Of a stretch of 64,000 bases of DNA, positions 37,188 through 47,974 are shown piece by piece. Both the position numbers and the translations under genes were made by a program. Within the stretch, counting starts at the first letter, position 1. Every line of letters begins with the position of its first letter. The notes below the pieces were generated by a model. That model ran no database searches. It had not been told where the DNA came from and saw nothing but the letters and a program-made list of their open reading frames with translations. This DNA is from a bacterium (GTDB lineage Bacteria; Bacillota; Bacilli; Lactobacillales; Streptococcaceae), in the NCBI GenBank assembly GCA_905221345.1, contig CAJNCW010000007.1:28819-92818 (forward strand). The letters are read 5' to 3'.

Positions 37188-40100
37188 ATGGAAAAAGGCC
37201 ATTGGAATCGTAAAAGAGTCTACAGCATTCGTAAGTTTGCTGTAGGAGCTTGCTCTGTCATGATTGGAACCTGTGCGGTTGTTCTATTTGGAGGAAGTGT
37301 CATTGGAGAATCATCAGTTTTCGCGGATGAAACTCCAATTACCCACACTGTGGAACAAGCAAAAGAGGAAAGTCCGGCAGTGGAGGAAAAAGAGGATCAA
37401 TCTGTAGAAGAGCACAAGGATGCTACAAGTATCGACCAAAGTCAAGCTGCTCTCATTGAAACAAGCAAACCAGTGAATAAAGAAGATGAATCTGTAACTT
37501 CAAAAGAGGAAACAACGTCTTCTAAACCTGAAGAAACAGCTCCAAAGGTAGAATCTCAAGCTTCAAGTCAAGAAAAGCCTGTCAAGGAAGATTTGAAAGC
37601 TGTGACAAATGAAGAAGTGAATCAGATGATTGAAGATAGAAAAGTGAATTTTAATCAAAATTGGCACTTTAAGCTTAACGCAAACCCCAAAGAAGCTGTG
37701 AAGTCAGATGCAGATGTGTCAACATGGCAAAAATTGGATCTTCCACATGATTGGAGTATCTTTAATGATTTTGACCATCAGTCACCTGCCCAAAACGAAG
37801 GTGGGCAGCTCAATGGTGGTGAAGCTTGGTATCGCAAGACCTTTAAACTTGATGAAAAAGATCTCAAGAAAAATGTTCGTGTGACCTTTGATGGTGTCTA
37901 CATGGACTCTCAAGTCTATGTCAATGGCCAGTTAGTTGGGCATTATCCAAATGGTTATAACCAGTTCTCATATGATATCACCAAATACCTTCACAAAGAT
38001 GGTCGTGAGAATGTGATTGCTGTCCATGCTGTCAACAAACAACCAAGTAGCCGTTGGTACTCAGGTAGTGGTATCTATCGTGATGTGACCTTGCAAGTGA
38101 CTGATAAGGTTCATGTTGAGAAAAATGGGACAACCATCTTAACGCCAAAACTTGAAGAACAGCAACACGGCAAGGTTGAAACTCATGTAGCCAGCAAAAT
38201 AGTCAATACAGATGATAAAGACCATGAACTGGTGGCAGAATATCAAATCGTTGAACGTGGTGGTCAGGCTGTAACAGGTTTGGTTCGTACAGCGAGTCGT
38301 ACCTTGAAAGCACATGAATCAACAAGCCTAGATGCGATTTTAGAAGTTGAACAACCAAAACTCTGGACAGTTTTAAATGACAAACCTGCCTTGTACGAAT
38401 TGATTACACGTGTTTACCGCGATGGCCAGTTGGTTGATGCCAAGAAGGATTTGTTTGGTTACCGTTACTATCACTGGACTCCAAATGAAGGTTTCTCTTT
38501 GAATGGTGAACGCATTAAATTCCATGGTGTTTCTTTGCACCATGACCACGGAGCGCTTGGAGCAGAAGAAAACTATAAGGCAGAATACCGCCGTCTCAAA
38601 CAAATGAAGGAGATGGGGGTTAACGCCATCCGTACAACTCATAACCCTGCAAGTCCACAGACCTTGCAAATCGCAGCAGAACTTGGTTTGCTGGTTCAGG
38701 AAGAGGCTTTTGATACATGGTACGGTGGAAAGAAACCTTATGACTATGGTCGTTTCTTTGAAAAAGATGCCACTCACCCAGAAGCTAGAAAAGGTGAAAA
38801 ATGGTCTGACTATGATCTTCGTACCATGGTCGAAAGAGATAAAAATAACCCAGCTGTCTTCATGTGGTCTATCGGGAATGAAATCGGTGAAGCCAACGGT
38901 GATGCACACTCACTTGCAACGGTTAAACGCTTAGTAAAAGTGATTAAAGATGTTGATACTACACGTTATGTTACCATGGGAGCAGATAAGTTCCGCTTTG
39001 GAGATGGTAGTGGTGGCCATGAGAAGATTGCCGAAGAACTTGATGCGGTTGGTTTCAACTACTCAGAAGACAACTACAAGAAACTTCGTGCGAAACATCC
39101 AAAATGGTTGATTTACGGTTCAGAAACATCTTCAGCAACCCGTACACGTGGCAGCTATTATCGTCCTGAAAGTGAATTGAAACATAGTAACGGACCTGAA
39201 CGTAACTACGAACAGTCTGACTATGGTAATGACCGAGTTGGCTGGGGTAAAACGGCAACAGATTCATGGACCTTTGACCGTGACAATGCTGGCTATGCTG
39301 GACAGTTTATCTGGACAGGTACGGACTATATTGGTGAGCCTACGCCATGGCACAACCAAAACCAAACTCCCGTTAAGAGCTCTTACTTTGGTATCGTAGA
39401 TACAGCCGGTATTCCAAAACATGACTTCTATCTCTACCAAAGCCAATGGGTTTCTGTTAAGAAGAAACCAATGGTTCACCTCCTTCCTCACTGGAACTGG
39501 GAAAATAGAGAATTGGCATCGAAAGTTGAAGATGCCGACGGAAAAATCCCAGTCCGTGCTTACTCAAACGCTTCAAGCGTAGAATTGTTCTTAAACGGTC
39601 AATCTATCGGAGTTAAGACCTTCAACAAAAAACAAACCAGCGATGGACGGACTTATCAAGAAGGTGCAAATGCTAAGGAACTCTATCTTGAGTGGAAAGT
39701 TGCTTACCAACCAGGTACCTTGGAAGCTGTAGCTCGCGATGAAGCTGGAAAAGAAATTGCACGTGACAAGATTACCACTGCAGGTCAACCATCAGGTGTT
39801 CGTCTTATCAAGGAAGAACACGCAATCGCTGCAGATGGAAAAGACTTGACCTACATCTACTACGAAATCGTTGACAGTCAAGGAAATGTAGTGCCAACTG
39901 CCAATAATTTGGTTCGTTTCCAATTGCATGGACAAGGTCAACTGGTCGGTGTTGATAATGGGGAACAAGCCAGCCGTGAACGCTACAAGGCACAAGCAGA
40001 TGGTTCTTGGATTCGTAGAGCCTTTAACGGTAAAGGGGTTGCCATTGTCAAATCAACTGAACAAGCAGGTAAATTCACACTGACAGCCCATTCGGATCTC

Positions 40101-43100
40101 TTGAAATCTGGTCAAGTAACAGTCTTTACTGGTAAGAAAGAAGGACAAGAAAAGACTGTTTTAGGTACAGAAGTACCAAAAGTGCATACTGTTATAGAGA
40201 AAGAACCAAGAATGCCGAAGACTGTTGCTTTTGTCTATAGTGATGGTAGTCGTGAAAAACGTCCAGTAACATGGTCTCCTGTAGATGTAAGCCAAGCTGG
40301 AGTTGTGACTGTTAAAGGTATGGCAGATGGACGTGAGGTAGAGGCTCGTGTCGAGGTTCTAGCAATTGCCAAAGAACTACCAACTGTTAAACGTGTTGCT
40401 CCAGGAACAGACTTGAGTGCTGTTGACAAATATGTTTCTATTGCCGTTACGGATGGAAGCGTACAAGAATACGAAGTTGATAAGTGGGAGATTGCGGAAG
40501 CAGATAAAGCCAAACTGTCAGTTGCTGGATCACGTATTCCAATGACTGGTCAACTGGGAGGCGAAACCGTTCATGCTACCCTTGTGGTAGAAGAAGGCAA
40601 TCCAACTGCACCTGTAGTGCCAACTGTAACTGTTGGTGGTGAAGCCGTTACAGGCCTCACTAGTCAACATCCAATGCAATACCGCACTATTGCTTATGGT
40701 GCCCAATTGCCAGAAGTCACAGCAAGTGCTGAAAATGCTGATGTTACAGTCCTTCAAGCAAGTGCAGCAAACGGTATGCGTGCAAGCATCTATGTTCAAC
40801 CAAATGATGGTGGCCCTCTTCAAACTTATGCAATTCAATTCCTTGAAGAAGCGCCAAAAATTGCCCATTTGAGCCTACAAGTGGAGCAAGCTGATGCTCT
40901 CAAAGAAGACCAAACAGTCAAATTGTCTGTCCTTGCACACTATCAAGACGGAACACAAGCAGTTTTACCAGCAGATAAAGTGACCTTCTCTACAAGTGGT
41001 GAAGGGGAAGTCGCAGTTCGTAAAGGAATGCTTGAGTTACATAAACCAGGAACAGTCACACTCAAAGCAGAATATGAGGGGGCTACAGGTCAAATCGATC
41101 TCACGATCCAGGCCAATACTGAGAAAAAAGTAGCCCAATCTATCCGTCCAGTAAATGTAGTGACTGACTTGCATCAGGAACCAAGTCTTCCAGCAACAGT
41201 AACGGTTGAGTATGACAAAGGTTTCCCTAAAGCCCACAAAGTCACTTGGCAAGCCATTCCAAAAGAAAAACTCGACCACTATCAAACCTTTGAAGTTCTA
41301 GGTAAAGTTGAAGGCCTTGACCTTGAAGCGCGTGCTAAAGTCTTTGTAGAAGGCATCGTTTCAGTTGAAGAAGTTAGTGTGACTACACCAACTGCAGAAG
41401 CACCACAATTACCAGAAAGTGTTCGTACCTACGATTCAAATGGTCATGTTTCATCAGCTAAGGTTACATGGGATGCGATTCGTCCAGAGCAATACGCCAA
41501 GGAAGGTGTCTTTACAGTCACTGGTCGCCTAGAAGGTACGCAATTAACGACCAAACTTCATGTTCGTGTGTCTGCTCAAACTGAGCAGGGAGCGAATATT
41601 TCTGACCAATGGACAGGTTCAGAATTGCCACTGGCCTTTGCTTCAGACTCAAATCCAACCGACCCTGTTTCAAACGTCAACGATAAATTGATTTCCTTTA
41701 ATGACCGCCCAGCTAACCGTTGGACAAACTGGAATCGTAGTAATCCAGAAGCTTCAGTTGGTGTCCTATTTGGAGATTCAGGTATCTTGAGCAAACGTTC
41801 GGTTGATAACTTAAGTGTCGGATTCCACGAAGACCATGGGGTAGGTGCACCGAAGTCTTATGTGATCGAATATTATGTCGGTAAGACCGTTCCAACAGCA
41901 CCTAAAAACCCTAGCTTTGTAGGTGAGGAAAACCATGTATTTAACGATCCAGCTAACTGGAAACCAGTTACCAATCTAAAAGCCCCAGCTCAATTAAAAG
42001 CTGGAGAAATGAATCATTTTAGCTTTGATAAAGTTGAAACCTATGCTGTGCGCATTCGCATGGTGAAAGCAGATAACAAGCGCGGAACTTCTATCACAGA
42101 GGTACAAATCTTTGCGAAACAAGTTGCGGCAGCCAAACAAGGACAAACAAGAATCCAAGTTGACGGCAAAGACTTAGCAAACTTCAACCCTGATTTGACA
42201 GACTACTACCTTGAGTCTGTAGATGGAAAAGTTCCTGCAGTAACAGCAAGTGTTAGCAACAATGGTCTGGCTACTGTTGTTCCAAGCGTTCGTGAAGGTG
42301 AGCCAGTTCGTGTCATCGCTAAGGCTGAAAATGGCGACATCCTAGGAGAATACCGTCTGCACTTCACTAAGGATAAGGACTTACTTTCTCGTAAACCAGT
42401 TGCCGCGGTCAAACAAGCTCGCTTGGTACAAGTAGGGCAACCACTTGAATTGCCAACGAAGGTTCCTGTTTACTTCACAGGTAAAGACGGTTACGAAACA
42501 AAAGACTTGGCAGTTGAATGGGAAGAAGTTCCAGCAGAAAATCTGACAAAAGCAGGTCATTTTACTGTTCGAGGCCGTGTCCTTGGTAGTGACCTCGTTG
42601 CGGAGTTCACTGTACGAGTGACAGACAAACTTGGTGAGACTCTCTCAAACAACCCTAACTATGATGAAAACAGTAACCAAGCCTTTGCTTCTGCAACCAA
42701 TGATATTGACGACAGTTCACATGACCGTGTAGACTATATCAATGATGGAGATCACAATGAAAATCGTCGTTGGACAAACTGGTCTCCAACACCATCTTCT
42801 AATCCAGAAGTATCAACAGGTATTATCTTCCGTGAAAATGGTAAGATTGTCGAACGGACTGTTGCGCAAGCCAAACTTCACTTCTTTGCAGATAGTGGTA
42901 CGGATGCACCATCTAAACTTGTTTTGGAACGCTATATCGGTCCAGACTTTGAAGTGCCTACCTACTATTCAAACTACCAAGCCTATGATGCAGCCCATCC
43001 ATTCAACAATCCAGATAACTGGGAAGCTGTTCCTTATCGTGCGGATAAAGACATTGAAGCTGGTGATGAAATCAACGTAACATTTAAAGCCGTGAAAGCC

Positions 43101-44432
43101 AAAGCCATGAGATGGCGTATGGAGCGTAAAGCAGACAAGAGTGGTGTTGCGATGATTGAGATGACCTTCCTTGCACCGAGCGAATATGCTCAAGAAAGCA
43201 CTGCATCGAAGATTCTTGTAGATGGAAAAGAACTTCCTGATTTCGCTGAAAATCGTCAAGATTATCAAGTAACCTATAGCGGACAGCGTCCAAAAGTGAC
43301 CGTTCAAGAAAGCAATCAAGTGGCTTCAACTGTGGTAGATAGTGGAGACGATAGCCTTCCAGTACTTGTTCGCCTTGTTTCAGAAAGTGGAAAACAAGTC
43401 AAGGAATACCGTATCCAGTTGACCAAGGAAAAACCAGTTTCTGAGAAAACAGCCCCTGCTATTCAAGAAGAGAATCCAAGTCTTGAGGTTGTCGAAAAGG
43501 AACTTGCCTTCCAGACTGTTGAAAAAGAAGATCCAAGTCTATATGTAGGTGAAAGTCGTGTAGAACAAGAAGGACAAGTTGGTAAGGAACGCATTCTTAC
43601 ATCTGTTAGTCCAGACGGAACTCGTGAAGAGAAACTCCGTGAAGTGATCCAGGCTCCTGTTAACCGGATTCTTCTCGTTGGAACTAAGCGAGGTACAGCC
43701 CAACCACTTGATGGAGCTGCAGGTTTGGTTCATGAAAAACCAGAACTTCTGGTTGAAGAAGAGGCAATTGATTTCAAAGTTCAAGAACGTAAGACTGACA
43801 AACTTTATGTGGGTGAAAGTCGTGTTCTTCAAGAAGGTCAAAAAGGTGTTCGTGTCCACCTAGTAGAAGTCGAAAACGGTAAGCGTACATCGAAAGAAAC
43901 CTTTGATAAGATAGTTGCGCAAGATCGTATCGTGGAAGTTGGAACTAAGCGAGGTACGGCTCAACCGCTTGATGGTGTCAAAGATTTGGTTTATCACAAA
44001 CCAGAGCTCCTAGTGGAAGAAGAGGAAGTTGATTTCCAAGTTCAGGAACGTAAGAACGATAAACTTCCAGTAGGGCAAACTCGTGTGATCCAAGAAGGCC
44101 AAAAAGGTGTACGTGTTCATCTCATCGAAGTGGACAATGGGAAACGCACTCTAAAGGAAACCTTTGATAAGGTAGCATCGCAAGATCGCATTGTGGAAGT
44201 GGGAACTGCTGTAGCACAAGAAGGACCAAATCCACAAGTTCCTGTCAATCCAGATGCGCACCAACTGACTCAAACAGGAGCACAATCTCAAGAAGAAAAA
44301 GTGACACAAACTGAAAAAGGTCACCTTCCAAATACAGGAAGTGCAGAAGGTCAAGCAGCCCTAGCAGCAGGATTGGCTCTCTTGGGCTTAGGTGCAGGCC
44401 TTGCAGCTACTACTCACAAAAAAGAAGATTAA
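37188..44432 (+). CDS. bgaA: Surface beta-galactosidase BgaA (GH2, LPXTG-anchored)
   Basis: A 2414-residue exo-beta-galactosidase that trims terminal galactose from host glycans and also aids adhesion. The signal peptide has YSIRKFAVGACS and ends near VFADE (residue 47). An acidic linker leads to the GH2 module (about 145-800), with acid/base Glu565 in WSIGNEIGE and nucleophile Glu646 in YGSETSS. Several Ig-like and Big-type domains follow. Two related carbohydrate-binding modules are marked by RWTNWNRSNPE and RWTNWSPTPSSNPE. Three G5-type repeats with LVGTKRGTAQPLDG precede LPNTGSAEG, a hydrophobic helix and KKED. Its own promoter and cre suggest repression by preferred sugars. Confidence 0.95.
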   Translation: MEKGHWNRKRVYSIRKFAVGACSVMIGTCAVVLFGGSVIGESSVFADETPITHTVEQAKEESPAVEEKEDQSVEEHKDATSIDQSQAALIETSKPVNKEDESVTSKEETTSSKPEETAPKVESQASSQEKPVKEDLKAVTNEEVNQMIEDRKVNFNQNWHFKLNANPKEAVKSDADVSTWQKLDLPHDWSIFNDFDHQSPAQNEGGQLNGGEAWYRKTFKLDEKDLKKNVRVTFDGVYMDSQVYVNGQLVGHYPNGYNQFSYDITKYLHKDGRENVIAVHAVNKQPSSRWYSGSGIYRDVTLQVTDKVHVEKNGTTILTPKLEEQQHGKVETHVASKIVNTDDKDHELVAEYQIVERGGQAVTGLVRTASRTLKAHESTSLDAILEVEQPKLWTVLNDKPALYELITRVYRDGQLVDAKKDLFGYRYYHWTPNEGFSLNGERIKFHGVSLHHDHGALGAEENYKAEYRRLKQMKEMGVNAIRTTHNPASPQTLQIAAELGLLVQEEAFDTWYGGKKPYDYGRFFEKDATHPEARKGEKWSDYDLRTMVERDKNNPAVFMWSIGNEIGEANGDAHSLATVKRLVKVIKDVDTTRYVTMGADKFRFGDGSGGHEKIAEELDAVGFNYSEDNYKKLRAKHPKWLIYGSETSSATRTRGSYYRPESELKHSNGPERNYEQSDYGNDRVGWGKTATDSWTFDRDNAGYAGQFIWTGTDYIGEPTPWHNQNQTPVKSSYFGIVDTAGIPKHDFYLYQSQWVSVKKKPMVHLLPHWNWENRELASKVEDADGKIPVRAYSNASSVELFLNGQSIGVKTFNKKQTSDGRTYQEGANAKELYLEWKVAYQPGTLEAVARDEAGKEIARDKITTAGQPSGVRLIKEEHAIAADGKDLTYIYYEIVDSQGNVVPTANNLVRFQLHGQGQLVGVDNGEQASRERYKAQADGSWIRRAFNGKGVAIVKSTEQAGKFTLTAHSDLLKSGQVTVFTGKKEGQEKTVLGTEVPKVHTVIEKEPRMPKTVAFVYSDGSREKRPVTWSPVDVSQAGVVTVKGMADGREVEARVEVLAIAKELPTVKRVAPGTDLSAVDKYVSIAVTDGSVQEYEVDKWEIAEADKAKLSVAGSRIPMTGQLGGETVHATLVVEEGNPTAPVVPTVTVGGEAVTGLTSQHPMQYRTIAYGAQLPEVTASAENADVTVLQASAANGMRASIYVQPNDGGPLQTYAIQFLEEAPKIAHLSLQVEQADALKEDQTVKLSVLAHYQDGTQAVLPADKVTFSTSGEGEVAVRKGMLELHKPGTVTLKAEYEGATGQIDLTIQANTEKKVAQSIRPVNVVTDLHQEPSLPATVTVEYDKGFPKAHKVTWQAIPKEKLDHYQTFEVLGKVEGLDLEARAKVFVEGIVSVEEVSVTTPTAEAPQLPESVRTYDSNGHVSSAKVTWDAIRPEQYAKEGVFTVTGRLEGTQLTTKLHVRVSAQTEQGANISDQWTGSELPLAFASDSNPTDPVSNVNDKLISFNDRPANRWTNWNRSNPEASVGVLFGDSGILSKRSVDNLSVGFHEDHGVGAPKSYVIEYYVGKTVPTAPKNPSFVGEENHVFNDPANWKPVTNLKAPAQLKAGEMNHFSFDKVETYAVRIRMVKADNKRGTSITEVQIFAKQVAAAKQGQTRIQVDGKDLANFNPDLTDYYLESVDGKVPAVTASVSNNGLATVVPSVREGEPVRVIAKAENGDILGEYRLHFTKDKDLLSRKPVAAVKQARLVQVGQPLELPTKVPVYFTGKDGYETKDLAVEWEEVPAENLTKAGHFTVRGRVLGSDLVAEFTVRVTDKLGETLSNNPNYDENSNQAFASATNDIDDSSHDRVDYINDGDHNENRRWTNWSPTPSSNPEVSTGIIFRENGKIVERTVAQAKLHFFADSGTDAPSKLVLERYIGPDFEVPTYYSNYQAYDAAHPFNNPDNWEAVPYRADKDIEAGDEINVTFKAVKAKAMRWRMERKADKSGVAMIEMTFLAPSEYAQESTASKILVDGKELPDFAENRQDYQVTYSGQRPKVTVQESNQVASTVVDSGDDSLPVLVRLVSESGKQVKEYRIQLTKEKPVSEKTAPAIQEENPSLEVVEKELAFQTVEKEDPSLYVGESRVEQEGQVGKERILTSVSPDGTREEKLREVIQAPVNRILLVGTKRGTAQPLDGAAGLVHEKPELLVEEEAIDFKVQERKTDKLYVGESRVLQEGQKGVRVHLVEVENGKRTSKETFDKIVAQDRIVEVGTKRGTAQPLDGVKDLVYHKPELLVEEEEVDFQVQERKNDKLPVGQTRVIQEGQKGVRVHLIEVDNGKRTLKETFDKVASQDRIVEVGTAVAQEGPNPQVPVNPDAHQLTQTGAQSQEEKVTQTEKGHLPNTGSAEGQAALAAGLALLGLGAGLAATTHKKED

Positions 44433-44459
44433 GTTTAGTTACAAGCTAAACTGAACAGG

Positions 44460-44489
44460 AAAAGGCCAGAGTGACGCTCTGGTCTTTTT
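44460..44489 (+). terminator. Terminator of bgaA
   Basis: GGCCAGAG-TGAC-GCTCTGGTC is followed by TTTTTC. Confidence 0.85.
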
Positions 44490-44600
44490 CGTCTGAATTG
44501 TAATAGTAAATAAATGTTTAGAATAGTCAATCCTATTCCAAATGGATTTTGTTCAGAATTCATAAAGTGCTCTTCACACTTATAAAAAGAGAGGTCGTGT

Positions 44601-44629
44601 TTGAAAATAATTGATAAATATGCTACAAT
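44601..44629 (+). promoter_or_regulatory. Promoter upstream of the secY2 operon
   Basis: TTGAAA (44601-44606) and TACAAT (44624-44629) are 17 bases apart, with TGC before the -10. It would give a leader of about 475 bases before secY2. The same TATGCTACAAT-like element precedes the coiled-coil gene at 56956. Confidence 0.7.
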
Positions 44630-44714
44630 AGTAGGCACTGGAAATTTTTATAAATGATTTTTTAATGAGAAAAATCGGATAAAATCCATTCAACTTTCGA
44701 AGGACTACGATCAG

Positions 44715-45070
44715 ATGAGAAAGCGTAAGATTCCTTACCTTTCAGAGATTTGGTATGGGAATGGTTTTTTAGATGTCAATCATGGTGACAGAGTTGATAT
44801 ACTTATAAAAATTTTAAGGATTAAGTAAATCCGTTTATGCATTTGATAATGTTCAAATAGAAAAAATGGAAGAACAGGTGTTCTCACATGAAAATATTCA
44901 AGGATAGAAGAGAAGCTCCAAGTAGATTTACACTCATGAGGTGCTCCTGTATTTCGTAGGTGAAATATCATGGTAAGCCAGTTAATCCTATCTTGATTAT
45001 CAGTGGGATGAGCCTGTTTTCTTGGGTTGTCTTGCTGTTACGATGGTACATGAACATTGCTAGAAAATGA
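44715..45070 (+). pseudogene. Degenerate coding remnant upstream of secY2
   Basis: This stretch has no long frame but looks like decayed coding sequence. A 37-codon frame (44715-44828) starts MRKRKIPYLSEIWYGNG. The last part (44960-45070) reads VKYHGKPVNPILIISGMSLF and continues through a membrane-like helix to a basic end and a stop. Stops and a frame change lie between them. I do not recognise the family. It could also be an untranslated leader of the secY2 operon. Confidence 0.35.
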
Positions 45071-45109
45071 TCGCAAGACTTGCTAAATATAAAGAATAAA
45101 GGATGACAG

Positions 45110-46369
45110 ATGAAACATTTCGGTCTTAAGAAACAGAAACGAACAAGTATTTTTTTCCGAAGAGCAATTTTTACTATTTTGATCATTGCGATCTATTTAC
45201 TTGGTCGCCATATTTTACTTCCAGGATACAATGGCAATACAGGTTTTTCACAAATAACTGAGCAAAATCCCTTGGCCTATTTGTATTCCTTGGCAGGAGT
45301 AGATGTCTCTCAGATTTCCATGTTTTCTCTGGGATTAGGTCCATGGATTACGACGATGATTGTCTGGCAGGTCATCAACTTGAATAAAAGGTGGAATATC
45401 CAGTCCTGGTCATTGAAAAAATCGGATTTTGTGCAAAAGATTCTCACTTTGATTTTTTCCGTGTTACAGGGGATAGCTGTTATGTACACAGCTCGTTCGG
45501 AAAATGGACGCTTTTTGCTTCTTGTGGATGATTGGATTTATAATATAGCTGTACTAACAACCGTTGTGGCAGGAAGCTTTGTTATTATCTGGTTGGCTGG
45601 TTTGAATGCTAGCAAGGGGGTAGGCGGGCAGACAATTATTATTATTTCAGGAATTCTGCTACAATTTGCTAACCAATTAGTGGTATTGATAGGACAATCT
45701 GTTTTGTCTAAAGAAGGACTAGTCTTTCTAGTGGGTGCGGCAATTTCGTTTCTGATCTTAGGCTATATTGCTGTAGTCTGCGAGAGAGCTGAAATTCGTT
45801 TGCCTCTAAATCGAGTCATGTTAAGTAGCCGTTACTATGGCAAATCTTACCTCCCTATCAAATTTCTTCCCTCTGGGGGAATGCCTATCATGTATGCCTC
45901 GAGTGTTATTATGTTGCTTCAGTTGGTATTAGACTGGTTTGGACATGGTTTTACAAAAAATTTTGGTAGTTTATTTGACTTTACAAAACCCCTAAGTTTG
46001 GCCTTTTACTTGCTTGCTGTCTATCTTCTTGCGATTTTATTTGCTTATATCAACTTAGAACCAGAAGAAACAGCAAAACGTTTACAACGTCAAGGGGAAT
46101 ACCTAGATTATATCCAGCCTGGGAAAGCAACTTTAAAAGTTTTGAAACATTACATTTCCTTGCAGTCGAACGTAGGAGCATTCTACCTGATTGTTTTTAT
46201 TGGTTTACCCTATTTCATTAATTTCTTCCTACCTCTTCCAAATTTACTTTTGACTATACCAAGTACATTGATCATTTTAGTCAGTATGCTCTTGCCTTTG
46301 CATGAAGAAATACGTATCTTGAGAATTGGGACTTACTACCACAAAGAATTAGAATTTAAAGGAGAATAG
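45110..46369 (+). CDS. secY2: Accessory Sec translocase channel SecY2
   Basis: A 419-residue polytopic membrane protein related to SecY, with about ten helices and the divergent sequence typical of SecY2. The early plug-region segment is GYNGNTGFSQITEQNPLAYLYSLAGVDVSQ. It forms the channel dedicated to export of the glycosylated serine-rich adhesin with SecA2 and the Asp proteins. It is first in the run secY2-asp1-asp2-asp3-secA2 and lies six bases before asp1. The ribosome site AAAGGATG is modest. Confidence 0.94.
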   Translation: MKHFGLKKQKRTSIFFRRAIFTILIIAIYLLGRHILLPGYNGNTGFSQITEQNPLAYLYSLAGVDVSQISMFSLGLGPWITTMIVWQVINLNKRWNIQSWSLKKSDFVQKILTLIFSVLQGIAVMYTARSENGRFLLLVDDWIYNIAVLTTVVAGSFVIIWLAGLNASKGVGGQTIIIISGILLQFANQLVVLIGQSVLSKEGLVFLVGAAISFLILGYIAVVCERAEIRLPLNRVMLSSRYYGKSYLPIKFLPSGGMPIMYASSVIMLLQLVLDWFGHGFTKNFGSLFDFTKPLSLAFYLLAVYLLAILFAYINLEPEETAKRLQRQGEYLDYIQPGKATLKVLKHYISLQSNVGAFYLIVFIGLPYFINFFLPLPNLLLTIPSTLIILVSMLLPLHEEIRILRIGTYYHKELEFKGE

Positions 46370-46375
46370 AGGGAT

Positions 46376-47974
46376 ATGTTTTACTTTGTACCATCTTGGT
46401 ATAGACAAGATCGGAAATGGTATTCTACCACTCTGCCTTTCTATTACGTGTCTAAAAATATGATGTTTGATGATGCGGTGAATTTGCTGCGAATGTTTCA
46501 GCAATCAGGAGAGGCAAATACCACTCTGATTTTGAACTATTCACCACATATTCGAACCTTTCTTTATCAGCAAAGAATACTGCCAGAAACGGTATGGAAT
46601 TTATTTGACACCATACAAGGTCTGACGGATGTATCTGTACGTAAAATTCGTCTGGAAGATATTAAATGGCCTCAAGGAGCAGAATTCTTCTATACTCCTT
46701 TTATGATTGAGGTATATTTAAATCAAGAACACTATGCTAAAATCAACTTCTCACAAACAGGTAATTTCTTTGATATTACTTATTTTGAGGGTGGGCAGAC
46801 AAATCATCAGTTGATTTTTGATGATCGTGGATTTGTTTCAAGCATCATCTATTTTGAAAATGATCAGCCTTACTACCAAGATTATTTGAATTTACAAGGT
46901 ATATGGCAGTTTAGAGAATTTTTGGGTACAGAAAATCATCAAGTACTTATCAACCCTGAGGCGCAGGCTACATTTGCAAAAGAAGTCTACCAAGATATCG
47001 AAGAATTGATCCATGAAAAACTAGATCAGTATCTAACTTCTGCGCTAACCAAGGATGATACGATTGTGATTTCGTCAGATGTGCAGCACAATCACTTTTT
47101 CCAAAAGATTAAGGAAAACCATCATGTTATCTTGTCTTTTTTTGGAGATCGTTATCCAATCACAAACCAGGAGCAGCTGTTAACGGATTTGACAGACACG
47201 CCGTTCTTCGTTGTTGATAGTTTAAATAAAATTGAAACGATAGCAGCTAGTATGGATCTAGAACAGTTGCCGGGATTTTATGAGATTCCGCCTTATGACA
47301 CTCATCTAAACCTAGGGCACAGCCAGAGAAAAAAAGAGTTAATTGTTTACGTCAATTACGACAATCTACCAGCAGATCAAATTCAATATGTGTTTACGAC
47401 TTTGTTTGAAATGATGTTGAAAAATGAATGGATTGACTTGTTGGTTGGAACAAAAAGTCAGGATTTTGGCCGAGAGGCTTATATAAAACAGATACTAGAA
47501 AGCTATCGATCTCTTAAGCCAGAATATGAACAAGAATTGATTTTTGTTGATAAAGAGAAAAGAGCGAGAGGTGAAAACCGAGTTCTTGATGATGAAGAGG
47601 AGATTGTTCGCGAACGGATTGATATTGAGACCATTCATAGCGACATCGATTTGATTAAAGCTCTGAAGTACGTTCGTATTATACTAGATTTGGGAACTCC
47701 AGCTGATGTGTTGACTCAGATCGCTGGCATTAGTGGAGGGATCCCTCAGGTTAACTTGTATAGCTCTTCTTATGTGAAGCATGGAGAAAATGGTTGGATT
47801 CTAGATGATATTTCAGATTTTGAAGGGGCACTCTTATACTACCTCACAAACTTAGAACATTGGAATCAATCTCTAGTTCACTCAGTCAAGAAGATTGAAC
47901 AGTACACAAGGGGTGAGATTGTCGATATGTGGAAAAATACCATAAAGGAATTAAAAGGAAATGAAAAAAATTAG
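46376..47974 (+). CDS. asp1: Accessory Sec system protein Asp1
   Basis: The 532-residue protein starts MFYFVPSWYRQDRKWYSTTLPFYY, the usual Asp1 opening. Asp1 has a glycosyltransferase-B-like fold without activity and forms a complex with Asp2 and Asp3 that escorts SRRP to SecA2. No signal or membrane segment is seen. Its end overlaps asp2 by 14 bases, which implies translational coupling. Confidence 0.93.
   Translation: MFYFVPSWYRQDRKWYSTTLPFYYVSKNMMFDDAVNLLRMFQQSGEANTTLILNYSPHIRTFLYQQRILPETVWNLFDTIQGLTDVSVRKIRLEDIKWPQGAEFFYTPFMIEVYLNQEHYAKINFSQTGNFFDITYFEGGQTNHQLIFDDRGFVSSIIYFENDQPYYQDYLNLQGIWQFREFLGTENHQVLINPEAQATFAKEVYQDIEELIHEKLDQYLTSALTKDDTIVISSDVQHNHFFQKIKENHHVILSFFGDRYPITNQEQLLTDLTDTPFFVVDSLNKIETIAASMDLEQLPGFYEIPPYDTHLNLGHSQRKKELIVYVNYDNLPADQIQYVFTTLFEMMLKNEWIDLLVGTKSQDFGREAYIKQILESYRSLKPEYEQELIFVDKEKRARGENRVLDDEEEIVRERIDIETIHSDIDLIKALKYVRIILDLGTPADVLTQIAGISGGIPQVNLYSSSYVKHGENGWILDDISDFEGALLYYLTNLEHWNQSLVHSVKKIEQYTRGEIVDMWKNTIKELKGNEKN

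Noticed and set aside
44435..44638. A 67-residue minus-strand frame after bgaA
   Set aside because: It overlaps the bgaA terminator and a strong plus promoter, with no ribosome site.
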